NCBI RefSeq assembly: GCF_900100695.1
Contig: NZ_FNCF01000003.1
Span: 620,001-684,000 of the forward strand
Reading direction: 5' to 3'
DNA length: 64,000 nucleotides
Origin: Klenkia brasiliensis
GTDB taxonomy: Bacteria > Actinomycetota > Actinomycetes > Mycobacteriales > Geodermatophilaceae
Part shown: positions 16,252 to 24,760 of the stretch, in pieces
Position numbering within the stretch: position 1 is the first letter of the stretch
Layout: each line of letters begins with the position of its first letter
Program-made: the position numbers and the translations under genes
The notes under the pieces: generated by a model
Databases searched by the model: none
Seen by the model: the letters and a program-made list of their open reading frames with translations, nothing else
Told to the model about the DNA's origin: nothing

Positions 16252-16683
16252 ATGACCTCTCCACTGCACCGTTCCGTCCCCGTCACCGACGCCGCCGAGC
16301 TCACCGAGCGGTGGCGCGGGCTGCTGCAGAAGATGCGGGCGCCGGATTCCCGGACGCTCTGCCTGGCCTGGTTCCTCCCCGACGGCACCATGGCGGAGCT
16401 GGTGGTGCCGGTCGACGACATCCCGGTCGAACCCGACCGGGTGATGCTCGGCAACCTGGCCCAGCTGACCGAGGTGGTCGCCGAGCACGAGCGCGTCGAG
16501 CCCGCGGAGCTGCACCTGGCGTTCTGCCTGGAGCGGCGCGGCCCCAGCTACCTCACGCCCGACGACCAGGCCTGGGTCGCCGCGATCGAGGCCGTGCTGC
16601 GCGGGCGGGAGGGGCGCGACTGCAGCGTGCACGTCGCCGCCGACACCTGGGTGGTGCCGGCGCTGCCCCGGGTCAGCTGGTGA
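16252..16683 (+). CDS. Conserved-looking hypothetical protein
   Basis: 143 residues from ATG 16252; an in-frame extension upstream runs antisense through the aldo/keto reductase and is rejected. The sequence alternates short strands and helices ('LCLAWFLPDGTMAELVVPVDD', 'LHLAFCLERRGPSYLTPDDQAWV') and ends 'VVPALPRVSW'. I do not recognise a family. The 3' end overlaps the convergent D-2-hydroxyacid dehydrogenase by 11 bases. Confidence 0.7.
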   Translation: MTSPLHRSVPVTDAAELTERWRGLLQKMRAPDSRTLCLAWFLPDGTMAELVVPVDDIPVEPDRVMLGNLAQLTEVVAEHERVEPAELHLAFCLERRGPSYLTPDDQAWVAAIEAVLRGREGRDCSVHVAADTWVVPALPRVSW

Positions 16684-17629
16684 GCACGCGCACCGGCTCG
16701 CCGCGCATCCAGGCCGCGACGTCCTCGACGACTTCGGGCCAGAACACCTCGTAGGTCCGCTCGGTGACGTACCCGAGGTGCGGGGTGAGGACGGCGGTGC
16801 GCAGCTCGCGCAGCGGGGAGTCGACCGGCAGCGGTTCGGTGTCGTAGACGTCGAGCCCGGCGCCGTGGATCCGGCGTGCGCGCAGGGTCGCGACCAGGGC
16901 GGCCTCGTCGACGATCGGACCGCGGCTGGTGTTGACCAGGATCGCGGTGGGCTTGAGCAGGCCGAGCTCGCGGGCGCCGAGCAGTCCGCGGGTGCGGTCG
17001 GACAGCTTGAGGTGGACCGACACGACGTCCGACATCTGCAGCAGGTCGTCGAGGTCGACCCGCCGGGCGCCGACCTCCCCCGCCCGCTCGTCGGTGAGGT
17101 TCGCGCTCCACGCGACGACGTCCATGCCGAACGCGATCCCGACCCGGGCGACCTGCGCGCCGAGGTTGCCCAGGCCGAGCAGTCCGAGGGTGGCGCCGTG
17201 CAGGTCGCGGCCGACGGTGTGCTGCCAGCCGCCGGCCCGCATCGAGGCGTCCTCGACCGGCACGCTCCGGGCGACAGCGAGGATCAGCGCCCAGGTCAGC
17301 TCGGCGGTGGGCGGTCCGACGAAGCCGGTGCCGCAGACCGTGATGCCGCGGTCGCGTGCGGCGTCCAGGTCGATGGCGGCGTTGGCCATGCCGGTGGTGA
17401 CGAGCAGCCGGAGGTCGGTCAGCTGCTCGAGCACCTCGCGCGGGAACGCGCTGCGCTCGCGCATGGCGACGACGACGTCGAAGCCGCGGAGGCGGTGCAC
17501 CAGGGCGTCCCCGGTGACCGAGTCGGCGAACGCCACGACCTCGGCAGGTTCGGGCAGCTGCGACCAGTCGGCGAACCGGTCGGCGGCGTGCTGGTGGTCG
17601 TCGAGGAGCGCGATGCGGTGCACGGTCAC
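16673..17629 (-). CDS. D-isomer-specific 2-hydroxyacid dehydrogenase
   Basis: 318 residues, GTG start at 17629, just 2 bases after the upstream gene's stop, so the pair is an operon. The NAD-binding core is standard: 'LGLLGLGNLGAQVA' (GxGxxG), 'LLKPTAILVNTSRGPIVDE' and 'GAGLDVYDTEPLP'. The catalytic Arg lies in 'NTSRG', Glu in 'DTEP' and His in 'LTPHLGYVTE'. It reduces a 2-keto acid to the D-2-hydroxy acid, or the reverse. The product of the upstream gene belongs to the beta-hydroxyacid dehydrogenase group, so the two may serve one short organic-acid pathway. Confidence 0.92.
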   Translation of the reverse strand: MTVHRIALLDDHQHAADRFADWSQLPEPAEVVAFADSVTGDALVHRLRGFDVVVAMRERSAFPREVLEQLTDLRLLVTTGMANAAIDLDAARDRGITVCGTGFVGPPTAELTWALILAVARSVPVEDASMRAGGWQHTVGRDLHGATLGLLGLGNLGAQVARVGIAFGMDVVAWSANLTDERAGEVGARRVDLDDLLQMSDVVSVHLKLSDRTRGLLGARELGLLKPTAILVNTSRGPIVDEAALVATLRARRIHGAGLDVYDTEPLPVDSPLRELRTAVLTPHLGYVTERTYEVFWPEVVEDVAAWMRGEPVRVLTS

Positions 17630-17631
17630 CC

Positions 17632-18474
17632 TCAGCGCTGGAACGCGTGCCACACGGCGGAGATGTCCTCGTCGCCGTGCCCGGAGTCGGCGGCGCTGGC
17701 GTAGAGGCTGGCCAGGGCGTCGAGCAACGTGGGGTCGACGCCGGGGACACCCGCGGCCAGCTTGACGTCCTTGAGCAGCCCGGTCACCTCGAAGGACGGC
17801 GTGAAGTCGCGGCCGATCACGGCCTTGCCCTTCATCTGCAGGTAGGGGGTGTCGACGGCGCTGCCCTCCAGCGCGGTGAGCAGGTCGGCGGGGTCGACGC
17901 CGAGCTTGTCGGCCAGGGTGAGCGACTGCCCGATGCCGGCGGTGACGGTGGCGATCCAGGCGTTGGCGGCGATCTTCAGCGCCGACGCCTTCGGCGGTGC
18001 GCCGAGCCGGACGGTCTTGACCGAGATGGCGTCGAGGACGGGCTGGACGGCGTCGACGTCCGCGTCGTCCCCGGCCACGAGGGCGGTGAGCTTGCCCTGC
18101 TCGGCGGGGGCCTTGGTGCCGAGCACGGGGGCGTCGAGGAAGTGCACGCCGGCCTCCTGCGCCCGCTTCGCGAACTCCTCCGCGGCGTCCGGTCCGGTGG
18201 TGGAGGACTGCATCCAGATGGCGCCCTCGTGCATGGCGGGCAGGACGTCGTCGGCGACGGACCGCACGGAGTCGGCGTCGAACAGCATGGTGAGGACGAC
18301 GTCCGCGCCCTCGGCCGCCTCGGCCGCGGTCGCGGCGGCCCGATCACCGAACGGCTCGGCCTTCTCCGGACTGCGGTTCCACACGCGGACGTCGAGGCCT
18401 GCGTCGACCAGCCGCTGCGCCATCGCGGCCCCCATCGTCCCGAGCCCGAGCACCGCCACCGACTGCACCGCCAC
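17632..18474 (-). CDS. NAD(P)-dependent beta-hydroxyacid dehydrogenase (3-hydroxyisobutyrate dehydrogenase-like)
   Basis: 280 residues from GTG 18474, with the purine-rich site GGAGGAGGAC 5-14 bases upstream. N-terminal Rossmann motif 'VAVLGLGTMGAAMAQRL' (residues 6-22), then the substrate-binding loop 'HFLDAPVLGTKAPAEQGKLTALVAG' where DAPV-G is diagnostic, and the catalytic lysine in 'ASALKIAANAW' (Lys about 168). It oxidises 3-hydroxy acids such as 3-hydroxyisobutyrate or tartronate semialdehyde-type substrates, or reduces succinic semialdehyde-type substrates. It is first in a two-gene operon with the D-2-hydroxyacid dehydrogenase. Confidence 0.92.
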   Translation of the reverse strand: MAVQSVAVLGLGTMGAAMAQRLVDAGLDVRVWNRSPEKAEPFGDRAAATAAEAAEGADVVLTMLFDADSVRSVADDVLPAMHEGAIWMQSSTTGPDAAEEFAKRAQEAGVHFLDAPVLGTKAPAEQGKLTALVAGDDADVDAVQPVLDAISVKTVRLGAPPKASALKIAANAWIATVTAGIGQSLTLADKLGVDPADLLTALEGSAVDTPYLQMKGKAVIGRDFTPSFEVTGLLKDVKLAAGVPGVDPTLLDALASLYASAADSGHGDEDISAVWHAFQR

Positions 18475-18559
18475 GTCGTCCTCCTCCGGTTGTTGGTCCG
18501 GGGTTGCGTGTGACCGGTCGCGGCGGGGTCCACACCTGGGCGGAGGCAGATGTGGCCGA

Positions 18560-20368
18560 TCAGACCTGCAGCGGCGCCCTGTCCGGCAGGTCCAGGTAGA
18601 CCGGGAACTGCTCGGGCGGCACCGGCCGGCCGAAGAGCCAGCCCTGCCCGAAGCGGCAACCAACGTCGCGCACGAGCACGTGCTGCTCCGCGGTCTCCAC
18701 GCCCTCGGCGACCACGTCGAGGCCGAGGGAGTCGGCCAGCGCCACCAGGCTGCGCATGAGCTGGGCCCGGCGGGGCGAGGTGGCGACGGTGGCGGTGAAG
18801 GAGGCGTCGACCTTGAGGATGTCCACCGGCAGCGTGTCGAGCCGGCTGATCGAGGAGTAGCCGGTGCCGAAGTCGTCCAGGGCCACCACCACGCCCTCGG
18901 ACCGGAGGGCCCGCAACGCGGCGACGGCGGTGGCGGATTGGCCGTCCAGCGTCGACTCGGTCACCTCGAGGACCGTCTCGGTGGCCGGCCACCCGGTCTC
19001 GGCCAGGACGGCGAGCACGCGGGCGGGGTAGTCGGGCTCGCAGAGCTCCTGGCCCGAGACGTTGACGCCCAACCGCAGCCGCCGTCCGGTGCGGGCGTGC
19101 AGGTCGGCCAGGTCCTGGCACGCGGTGCGCAGCACGTACTCGCCCAGCGGGCCCATCAGCCCGTACCGCTCGGCGAGCTCGATGAACTGGCTGGGTGGGA
19201 CCGGGCCGTGCCCGGGCCGGTCCCACCGTGCCAGCGCCTCGACGCCGACCACCGCGCCGTCGTCGAAGGCCACGACGGGCTGCAGGTGCACCCGCAGGTC
19301 ACCGGCGGCGACGGCGGCGGCGAGCTCGCGGGCGATGGCGGAGACCTCGCCGCCTTCCAGCTCGAACCGGCCACGGCCGGCGGCCTTGGCGGCGTAGAGC
19401 GCGGTGTCGGCCCGGCGCATGAGCTGGGCGCCGCTCTCCCCGCCGACGTGCTCGGCGACGCCGCCGGACAGCTGCAGGTCGGGGTGCTCGGCGCGCACCC
19501 CGCGCAGCAGCTGCAGCGCCTCGGGGCCACGCAGGCCCGGGAGCAGGACGGCGAACTCGTCACCGCCGTGCCGGGCCAGCACCACCGGGCGCGGGAGGGC
19601 CCTGCGCCAGACGTCGGCGACGCGCCGGAGCACCTCGTCACCGGCCTCGTGCCCCTGGGTGTCGTTGACCTTCTTGAACCCGTCGAGGTCGAACAACGCG
19701 GCTGCCAGCGGTTCGCCCGACCGGCCGGTGCGGGCGACGGCGTCCTGCAGGGCCTGGTCGAAGCCGCGGCGGTTGTGCAGGTCGGTGAGGGCGTCGCGGG
19801 TGGCGCCCGAGGCGCGGAGGACCAGCCGCCGGGTCACGGCGCCGAGGGCGGTCATCACCATGCCCAGGGCGAGGGCCGCCGGCAGGCCGACGTCCTCGCG
19901 CAGGGTGAGTGCAGTGACGACGCCGACCAGGACGGCGGCCAGGTGGACGGTGCCGGCGCGGAGGCTGAAGAAGAGGTAGGCGTCGAAGACGAGGAACGAG
20001 GTCATGGTGGCGACCGCAACGGCGATGTCGGGGCCTGGGCTCAGCAGGACGGCCGCGTCGACCAGGACGGCGGCGGAGACCACCAAGACGTGGAAGGTCC
20101 ACCGCGGCCACCGCACGCCCCACCGGAGGACGACCGGCGCGGACGACAGCGCGACCAGGACGATCGCGAGCATGGTCCAGCGGGCGGCACCCGAGGTGGG
20201 GCCGGTGAGGGTGACGAGCAGCCCGGCCAGGCCGCCCACCGCGTAGAACACCGCGATCGTCGACGCCATGGTGCGGGGCGTCGCGACCTCGGGTACGCGG
20301 GCTCGGTGCATGGGACGGTGGTCGTCGCCGGACTGCAGGTACTTGATGGTCTCGGAACCGGTCAGCAC
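18560..20368 (-). CDS. Membrane-bound GGDEF-EAL cyclic di-GMP signalling protein
   Basis: 602 residues. GTG 20368 is kept because GGGAG precedes it, though paralogy would also allow ATG 20311 ('MHRARVPEVATPRTM'). About six membrane segments (residues ~30-180) lead to a GGDEF domain with intact 'RHGGDEFAVLLPG' and then an EAL domain with 'VGVEALARW', 'NVSGQEL', 'EVTES', 'DDFGTGYSS', 'KVD' and 'AEGVET', i.e. all metal-binding residues of an active phosphodiesterase. The I-site is absent. The protein could both make and degrade cyclic di-GMP. Its sensor region is homologous to those of the two GGDEF proteins at 7-9 kb, 10 kb away. Confidence 0.92.
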   Translation of the reverse strand: MLTGSETIKYLQSGDDHRPMHRARVPEVATPRTMASTIAVFYAVGGLAGLLVTLTGPTSGAARWTMLAIVLVALSSAPVVLRWGVRWPRWTFHVLVVSAAVLVDAAVLLSPGPDIAVAVATMTSFLVFDAYLFFSLRAGTVHLAAVLVGVVTALTLREDVGLPAALALGMVMTALGAVTRRLVLRASGATRDALTDLHNRRGFDQALQDAVARTGRSGEPLAAALFDLDGFKKVNDTQGHEAGDEVLRRVADVWRRALPRPVVLARHGGDEFAVLLPGLRGPEALQLLRGVRAEHPDLQLSGGVAEHVGGESGAQLMRRADTALYAAKAAGRGRFELEGGEVSAIARELAAAVAAGDLRVHLQPVVAFDDGAVVGVEALARWDRPGHGPVPPSQFIELAERYGLMGPLGEYVLRTACQDLADLHARTGRRLRLGVNVSGQELCEPDYPARVLAVLAETGWPATETVLEVTESTLDGQSATAVAALRALRSEGVVVALDDFGTGYSSISRLDTLPVDILKVDASFTATVATSPRRAQLMRSLVALADSLGLDVVAEGVETAEQHVLVRDVGCRFGQGWLFGRPVPPEQFPVYLDLPDRAPLQV

Positions 20369-20480
20369 CGCTTCTCCCTCGGTGTGGTGACCGGTTCATG
20401 GTCCACCCGGTCTCGCCGGGCCGCGATTCCCCGTCCACAGGCCCCGTCTGCCCGGGCGGCGGTCGTGCCACCGTGCACAG

Positions 20481-21011
20481 GTGCCGACGCCCCCACCCCA
20501 TCCCGGGTCGTCGTCGGCCCTCGTCTCGGAACGGATGCAGCGGACCAGGAAGCGGGACAACGGGCCGGAGATGGCGGTGCGCCGGCGGTTGCACGCGGCG
20601 GGGCTGCGCTACCGGGTGGCGTTCCGGGTGCCGGGGCAGCGGCGGCGGTCCATCGACATCGCCTTCACCCGGGTCAAGCTGGCGGTGTTCATCGACGGCT
20701 GCTTCTGGCACGCCTGCCCGGAGCACCTGCACCTGCCGCGGGCCAACTCGGCGTGGTGGGTGGTGAAGCTGGAGACCAACCAGCTGCGCGACCTCTCGGT
20801 GACCGCGCAGCTGGAGGGGATGGGCTGGACCGTGCTCCGCTTCTGGGAGCACGAGGACCCCGACCAGGTGGCGAGGTTGATTGAGCAGGCTGTGAGGCAG
20901 CTGCACCGGGGCAACCCTTCACAAGACGGCGGACTAGGTCCTGCCAAACCACGCGGCGGTTCGTGTGGCCTCAGGCCTCAGGTGTCCAGCGGGTCGTCCT
21001 CCTCGATCTGA
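20481..21011 (+). CDS. vsr: Very short patch repair (Vsr) endonuclease
   Basis: 176 residues, GTG start. The Vsr fold is clear: 'RTRKRDNGPEMAVRRRLHAAGLRYRV', catalytic Asp in 'RRSIDIAF', and the zinc/catalytic block 'FIDGCFWHACPEH' followed by 'WWVVKLETNQLRD'. Vsr nicks 5' of the T in T:G mismatches that arise when 5-methylcytosine deaminates, and normally partners a cytosine-5 DNA methyltransferase. No methyltransferase gene adjoins it, so it is an orphan here. The last ~30 residues beyond 'EQAVRQL' are unlike Vsr and overlap the end of the convergent EcsC gene. Confidence 0.9.
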   Translation: MPTPPPHPGSSSALVSERMQRTRKRDNGPEMAVRRRLHAAGLRYRVAFRVPGQRRRSIDIAFTRVKLAVFIDGCFWHACPEHLHLPRANSAWWVVKLETNQLRDLSVTAQLEGMGWTVLRFWEHEDPDQVARLIEQAVRQLHRGNPSQDGGLGPAKPRGGSCGLRPQVSSGSSSSI

Positions 21012-21982
21012 CCCCACGAGGTCAGACCCGCCGGCATCCGCAGGTCGTACTTCTCTGCAAGGAACCGAGTCTGCGCAAAGGCGTTGGCCTGCACTGCGGT
21101 GTCGCGCAGAAGATGTGCATTGGTCCCTGCGCCAGCCGCGATCGCCACGACCGGAAGAGCTTTCGTCACCTGCGTGACGGGGACGGGCCGACCCATGCTG
21201 ACCTGCTTCATGAGCTTCTCGAGCGCTGCCATGATCTTGTGATCATTTCTGAGCTTTTCGCTCCATCGCACGCGCCCGAGGCCGTCGCCGAAAGCATTCG
21301 CGGCCTTGTGCACGGCACTCGCCTTGGCCGCCTGCTCGGTAAAGGTCCGCCTGACCATCTGGTCGACCATGTGGCGTTCGATCTCTGAGCGGGCGTCGAA
21401 CCCGTACGCGTAGGTGATTCGGGTGGCCAGCGATGTCGTCAGGACATGGATAACGAGGAGGTCAGCCGAGATGGCCAGCGCTCCACCCGCCACGGGCACC
21501 ATGGCGAGGGCGCCGAGGGCGGCACCTTCTGCGGCACCCAGCGTCGCCATCCTGAGGGGCAGACGACGGGTCAGGGCGTCCAGGTGCTCCAGATCGTGAC
21601 CGCGAAGGTCCTGCAGCGACCGAACCTCGCGTCCGTTCTCTCGATGGAACTCGAGAACCTTCTCGGGATCGGTGAGCTCGGCGGCCCAGTCAGTGGCGAG
21701 GTCGATCAGGCGGGCGGCACCCGTCGCAGCAGGCAGGAGTGCTGCGTCGAGGACGACGCCGCCCTTGTCCTTGACCGACTGGGGGACCTTGTCCCCCACC
21801 CTCTCTGCCGCGCTACTGGCCGCGGTCCGCACCGTTGCCCCGGCGTGCCCCAGGGCTCGTCGCGCCTTCCCCGAAACGATCGACGATCGCTCGGACCTGT
21901 GAATCCAGTGGTCCTGCAGTTCGACCCACCGCCGCCGCTCGTACGGCGACATGGAGGCAGGCACAGCGGCCAAGGAGCTCAT
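20978..21982 (-). CDS. EcsC-family protein
   Basis: 334 residues. The central part (about 165-205) is the EcsC signature: a hydrophobic 'GAAEGAALGALAMVPVAGGALAIS' stretch followed by 'DLLVIHVLTTSLATRITYAYGFD'. EcsC domains accompany ABC transporters in Bacillus and are widespread in actinobacteria without known activity. Flanking parts are helical and charged. The gene sits between Vsr and the NERD-helicase, at the left edge of the defence-rich region, and may be unrelated to defence. Confidence 0.78.
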   Translation of the reverse strand: MSSLAAVPASMSPYERRRWVELQDHWIHRSERSSIVSGKARRALGHAGATVRTAASSAAERVGDKVPQSVKDKGGVVLDAALLPAATGAARLIDLATDWAAELTDPEKVLEFHRENGREVRSLQDLRGHDLEHLDALTRRLPLRMATLGAAEGAALGALAMVPVAGGALAISADLLVIHVLTTSLATRITYAYGFDARSEIERHMVDQMVRRTFTEQAAKASAVHKAANAFGDGLGRVRWSEKLRNDHKIMAALEKLMKQVSMGRPVPVTQVTKALPVVAIAAGAGTNAHLLRDTAVQANAFAQTRFLAEKYDLRMPAGLTSWGQIEEDDPLDT

Positions 21983-22040
21983 GCGAGAAACCTATCGACC
22001 AGGGTGGTTGAAACGGCACGGCGCGGTCCGGGACGCGCGG

Positions 22041-23681
22041 TCACCTCTGGATCCCCAGCCGGTGCGCGACGGCATCGCCGCCGACCCGCCGGATGAGCTC
22101 CAGGTCTCCGCAGACGACCAGTAGGTCCCGCGCTCGGGACAGCCCGACGTAGAGCATCTCCCTGGCCCGCGCCTCGTCCCGGAACCCATTGATCGCCAGC
22201 ACGACGGCCGGCCGTTCCAGACCCTTGAACCCGAGGACATGCCCGTAGAAGAGGTCCTCGTCGTCCCAGTACGAGGCCCAGTAGGCGTCCTGACCGGCCG
22301 CCTGGCGCTCGACCTGCACCGGGTGCCGGCGGTAGGTGGTCAGCAACGCGACCGACTCCGAAGGCCACCCGACGTCGAGCAACCCGACAGCGACGTCGTC
22401 GGCCACCTGCAGCGCGTCGTCCGTCGCGCAGGGCACGAACTGCACGGGCACCCCGTCCCCGCCCAGCAGCTTCATCTGCGCCTTGGCCAGGCTGGAGAAC
22501 GTGCCACCGATCTGCTTGGTGTTGCGCAGGTTCTGCACCAGGTCGTAGCTCTCCAGCGGCACGGGCGACTGCCCCTGGCGCATGAAGACCCGCTGCCCCT
22601 CGTCGGAGAACACGTACAGGCACCCGTTCTCCGGGTCACGCAGGGCAGCGAGCACGGCCGGCCACCAGGACTGGTCGAAGTCCTGCGCCTCGTCGATGAC
22701 CACCGCGTCGAACAGCTCGGCGTCCGGCAGCTGCGATGCCCGCGCCACCATCTGCCGGGGCAGCTCCTGCTCCCAGTACGGGCTGTTGTCGTCGTCCCCG
22801 CGCTCGGCGCCCCACGCGATGCCGAGCTCATGGAACTCCCCGACGTAGGCGGGGCGGTGGCGCGGGTTGAGCATGGTCGTGACCCGGCGGCGGAGGAACT
22901 CGGCGAGTCCGCGGGAGTAGCAGAGCAGAGCCACCCGCTTGCCCTCGGCCGTCAGCCGACGGGCCTTCTCGACGGCCAGCCAGGTCTTGCCCGACCCTGC
23001 TCCCCCGCGGATCTCGACCCGATCGTGCGACTCGAGGAAGTCCAGCAGCCGCGCCTGGTCACGGGTGAGCAGCTCGACGGCGGCCTCGCGCTCGCCGAGC
23101 TGCGCGACGAGGTCGGCCTGCGGGATGAGCGTCCCGACGAGGCAGTCGACCAGCAGCTCGACGTCGTCTGCGGTGGGCGGCTCGGGTTGGTTCTCCGCCT
23201 GCCGCAGCGCCGACGCGATCCGCCCTGCCGCCTCGGACAGCTCGGTCTTGTCGATCAGCGCCCACCGCGGCGCGTCCGGTGCGACGAAGCCGCCGGGCAG
23301 CGTCGTCGTCGGCAGCGCCACGAGGTGCACCAGGCGTGGGTTGCCGCGGGACCACCGCGGCGCGGCGTATAGGTAGTCGCGCAGCGCGTACTTGCACTTG
23401 AGCGCCTGCTCGACCGGGTGGATGGCCTTGCTCCTGCCGCCGGTCTGCCACCACCGGCCGTCGCGGAGCGAGACGCTGCCGCCCTTGACCTCCAGCACGG
23501 CGACCCCGTGGCCGGGCCAGGCCACGATGACGTCGGCCTCGCGGTCGGCACCGCGGTCAGTGAAGCGCTGGTTGCAGATCATCACCGCGTCGTCGGGGAG
23601 CTGCTCCCGGAGCGTGTTCGCGAACAGCTCCTCCGCCTTGGACTCGAAGCTCGGGTCCGCCGGGTACATCCGCGCCGTCAT
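22041..23681 (-). CDS. NERD nuclease-like / UvrD-family helicase fusion
   Basis: 546 residues. Residues ~10-130 are a NERD domain: 'FESKAEELFANTLREQL', 'ADREADVIVAWPGHGVAVLEVKGG' with the D...E-V-K core of the restriction-like nuclease fold. Residues ~215-540 are a superfamily 1 helicase: Walker A 'GGAGSGKTWLA' near 225, 'VVIDEAQDF' near 327, and C-terminal 'YVGLSRARDLLVV'. NERD-helicases are repeatedly found in defence islands and probably cut and unwind foreign DNA. The zinc-ribbon gene ends 73 bases upstream on the same strand, so cotranscription is possible. Confidence 0.88.
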   Translation of the reverse strand: MTARMYPADPSFESKAEELFANTLREQLPDDAVMICNQRFTDRGADREADVIVAWPGHGVAVLEVKGGSVSLRDGRWWQTGGRSKAIHPVEQALKCKYALRDYLYAAPRWSRGNPRLVHLVALPTTTLPGGFVAPDAPRWALIDKTELSEAAGRIASALRQAENQPEPPTADDVELLVDCLVGTLIPQADLVAQLGEREAAVELLTRDQARLLDFLESHDRVEIRGGAGSGKTWLAVEKARRLTAEGKRVALLCYSRGLAEFLRRRVTTMLNPRHRPAYVGEFHELGIAWGAERGDDDNSPYWEQELPRQMVARASQLPDAELFDAVVIDEAQDFDQSWWPAVLAALRDPENGCLYVFSDEGQRVFMRQGQSPVPLESYDLVQNLRNTKQIGGTFSSLAKAQMKLLGGDGVPVQFVPCATDDALQVADDVAVGLLDVGWPSESVALLTTYRRHPVQVERQAAGQDAYWASYWDDEDLFYGHVLGFKGLERPAVVLAINGFRDEARAREMLYVGLSRARDLLVVCGDLELIRRVGGDAVAHRLGIQR

Positions 23682-23754
23682 CCCTGCTCCCCCGTCGACA
23701 CCGGAACGTCGCCGGTCAGCATCGCAGCCGCAACCGCCCAGCTCGGTGGCTCGA

Positions 23755-24456
23755 TCACCGTGTCCCGCCAGCGCGCTCCGCGCAGGGCACGCACGTGCCG
23801 CGGTAGCCGGCGAAGTCCTCGGGCGCGAAGGGACGACGGCAACGCCCGCACCAGCGGAACGTGCGTCGGCGGGCCCGCGCGAACTCGTCGGCTGCCTCGG
23901 CCAGCCACTCGGGCGAGCACAGGACGTCGTCCCGGGTGAACGACCGACCGGCCTCCCACGCCGCGGACAGGTCCTCGACCGCGCTGACGGGGGCGAGCGT
24001 CAGCATCCCGGCCGCGACGCCGACGGCCACCTGCGGCGGCTCGCCGCTCAGGAACCAGGTGACGGCGGCGAGGTCGGTGCCGACGCGGCGCCAGCCGGTG
24101 CCGATGGCGCGGACGACGCTGTCGTAACTGACTCCGAGGAGGTCGGCGAGGTGCTGCTCGTCGGTGGTCGGGTCGTCGGCCGAGCCCCACTCGTGGGCGC
24201 ACCCACGGCAGTGGAACGCGCCGCGGTCCTCGAACACGACGCACCCGGCGAGCACGACCAATCCACGGTCAGCGGCCTGGGCCAGCGCCGAGTCCGGCAG
24301 CCCGCGCACGACGGGGACGGCGTCCTCGATCCCGCACTGCGGGCAGACCTGCCCGCACACCACCCCGATCTCGTCCACGCAGCAGACCCCCGTCCTGGCC
24401 GCCCCCGCGACGACCGGAACGGCACCGTCGCACAAGGGTCCGACAGTTCTCAGCAC
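23755..24456 (-). CDS. Zinc-ribbon protein of unknown function (paralogue of the one at 57619)
   Basis: 233 residues from GTG 24456; the start could be later. It has three cysteine pairs: 'CPQCG' near residue 38, 'FHCRGCAHEWG' near 81, and C-terminal 'RWCGRCRRPF' with 'GTCVPCAE'. Between them 'LADLLGVSYDSVVRAIGTGWRR' looks helix-turn-helix-like and 'TWFLSGEPPQVAVGV' follows. The last 130 residues align with the small protein encoded at 57619-58116, which is coupled to hsdR. It precedes the NERD-helicase gene on the same strand. A DNA-binding or adaptor role in defence is inference; no family name was recognised. Confidence 0.75.
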   Translation of the reverse strand: MLRTVGPLCDGAVPVVAGAARTGVCCVDEIGVVCGQVCPQCGIEDAVPVVRGLPDSALAQAADRGLVVLAGCVVFEDRGAFHCRGCAHEWGSADDPTTDEQHLADLLGVSYDSVVRAIGTGWRRVGTDLAAVTWFLSGEPPQVAVGVAAGMLTLAPVSAVEDLSAAWEAGRSFTRDDVLCSPEWLAEAADEFARARRRTFRWCGRCRRPFAPEDFAGYRGTCVPCAERAGGTR

Positions 24457-24541
24457 GGACGCGGCGAGCTACGGTCCGGACATGGAGCGGCGCCAGCTAC
24501 CCCGCCCTCCGTGGCGGGTGTAGTCACGGACAGGAGCTGTC

Positions 24542-24709
24542 ATGGCTCACTCCCCGCACCGCCAGTGGAAGGGCTGCCGGATCTGCCGGCCCTGGAAGGA
24601 CAAGCGCCTCGGCCGCGCGCACCGCGACCCCCTGCGCGAGCTCCGCAAGCTGGGCAAGATCCGCCGCGTCACGCGCGGCGACCTCGGCGACTGGGACGAA
24701 CGGGACTGA
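24542..24709 (+). CDS. Small basic CxxC protein
   Basis: 55 residues: 'HRQWKGCRICRPWK' holds one CxxC pair after His residues, followed by a Lys/Arg-rich stretch ('RKLGKIRRVTRGDLGDWDE'). AGGAG lies 6-10 bases upstream of the ATG, and the frame is compact and codon-typical. Cysteine and histidine spacing suggests one zinc site and nucleic-acid binding. A 13-codon reading frame (24481-24522) precedes it and could be a leader peptide. It is divergent from the zinc-ribbon gene. Confidence 0.6.
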   Translation: MAHSPHRQWKGCRICRPWKDKRLGRAHRDPLRELRKLGKIRRVTRGDLGDWDERD

Positions 24710-24760
24710 CGCCCAGGTCGGGCGGCGGGGTCACCCGCCGTCCGATCGGGGCAGGCTCAG

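Noticed and set aside
17849-20884. 1011-codon plus-strand frame
   Set aside because: Antisense shadow of the GGDEF-EAL and dehydrogenase genes, rich in Gly/Arg/Val/Gln without domain structure.
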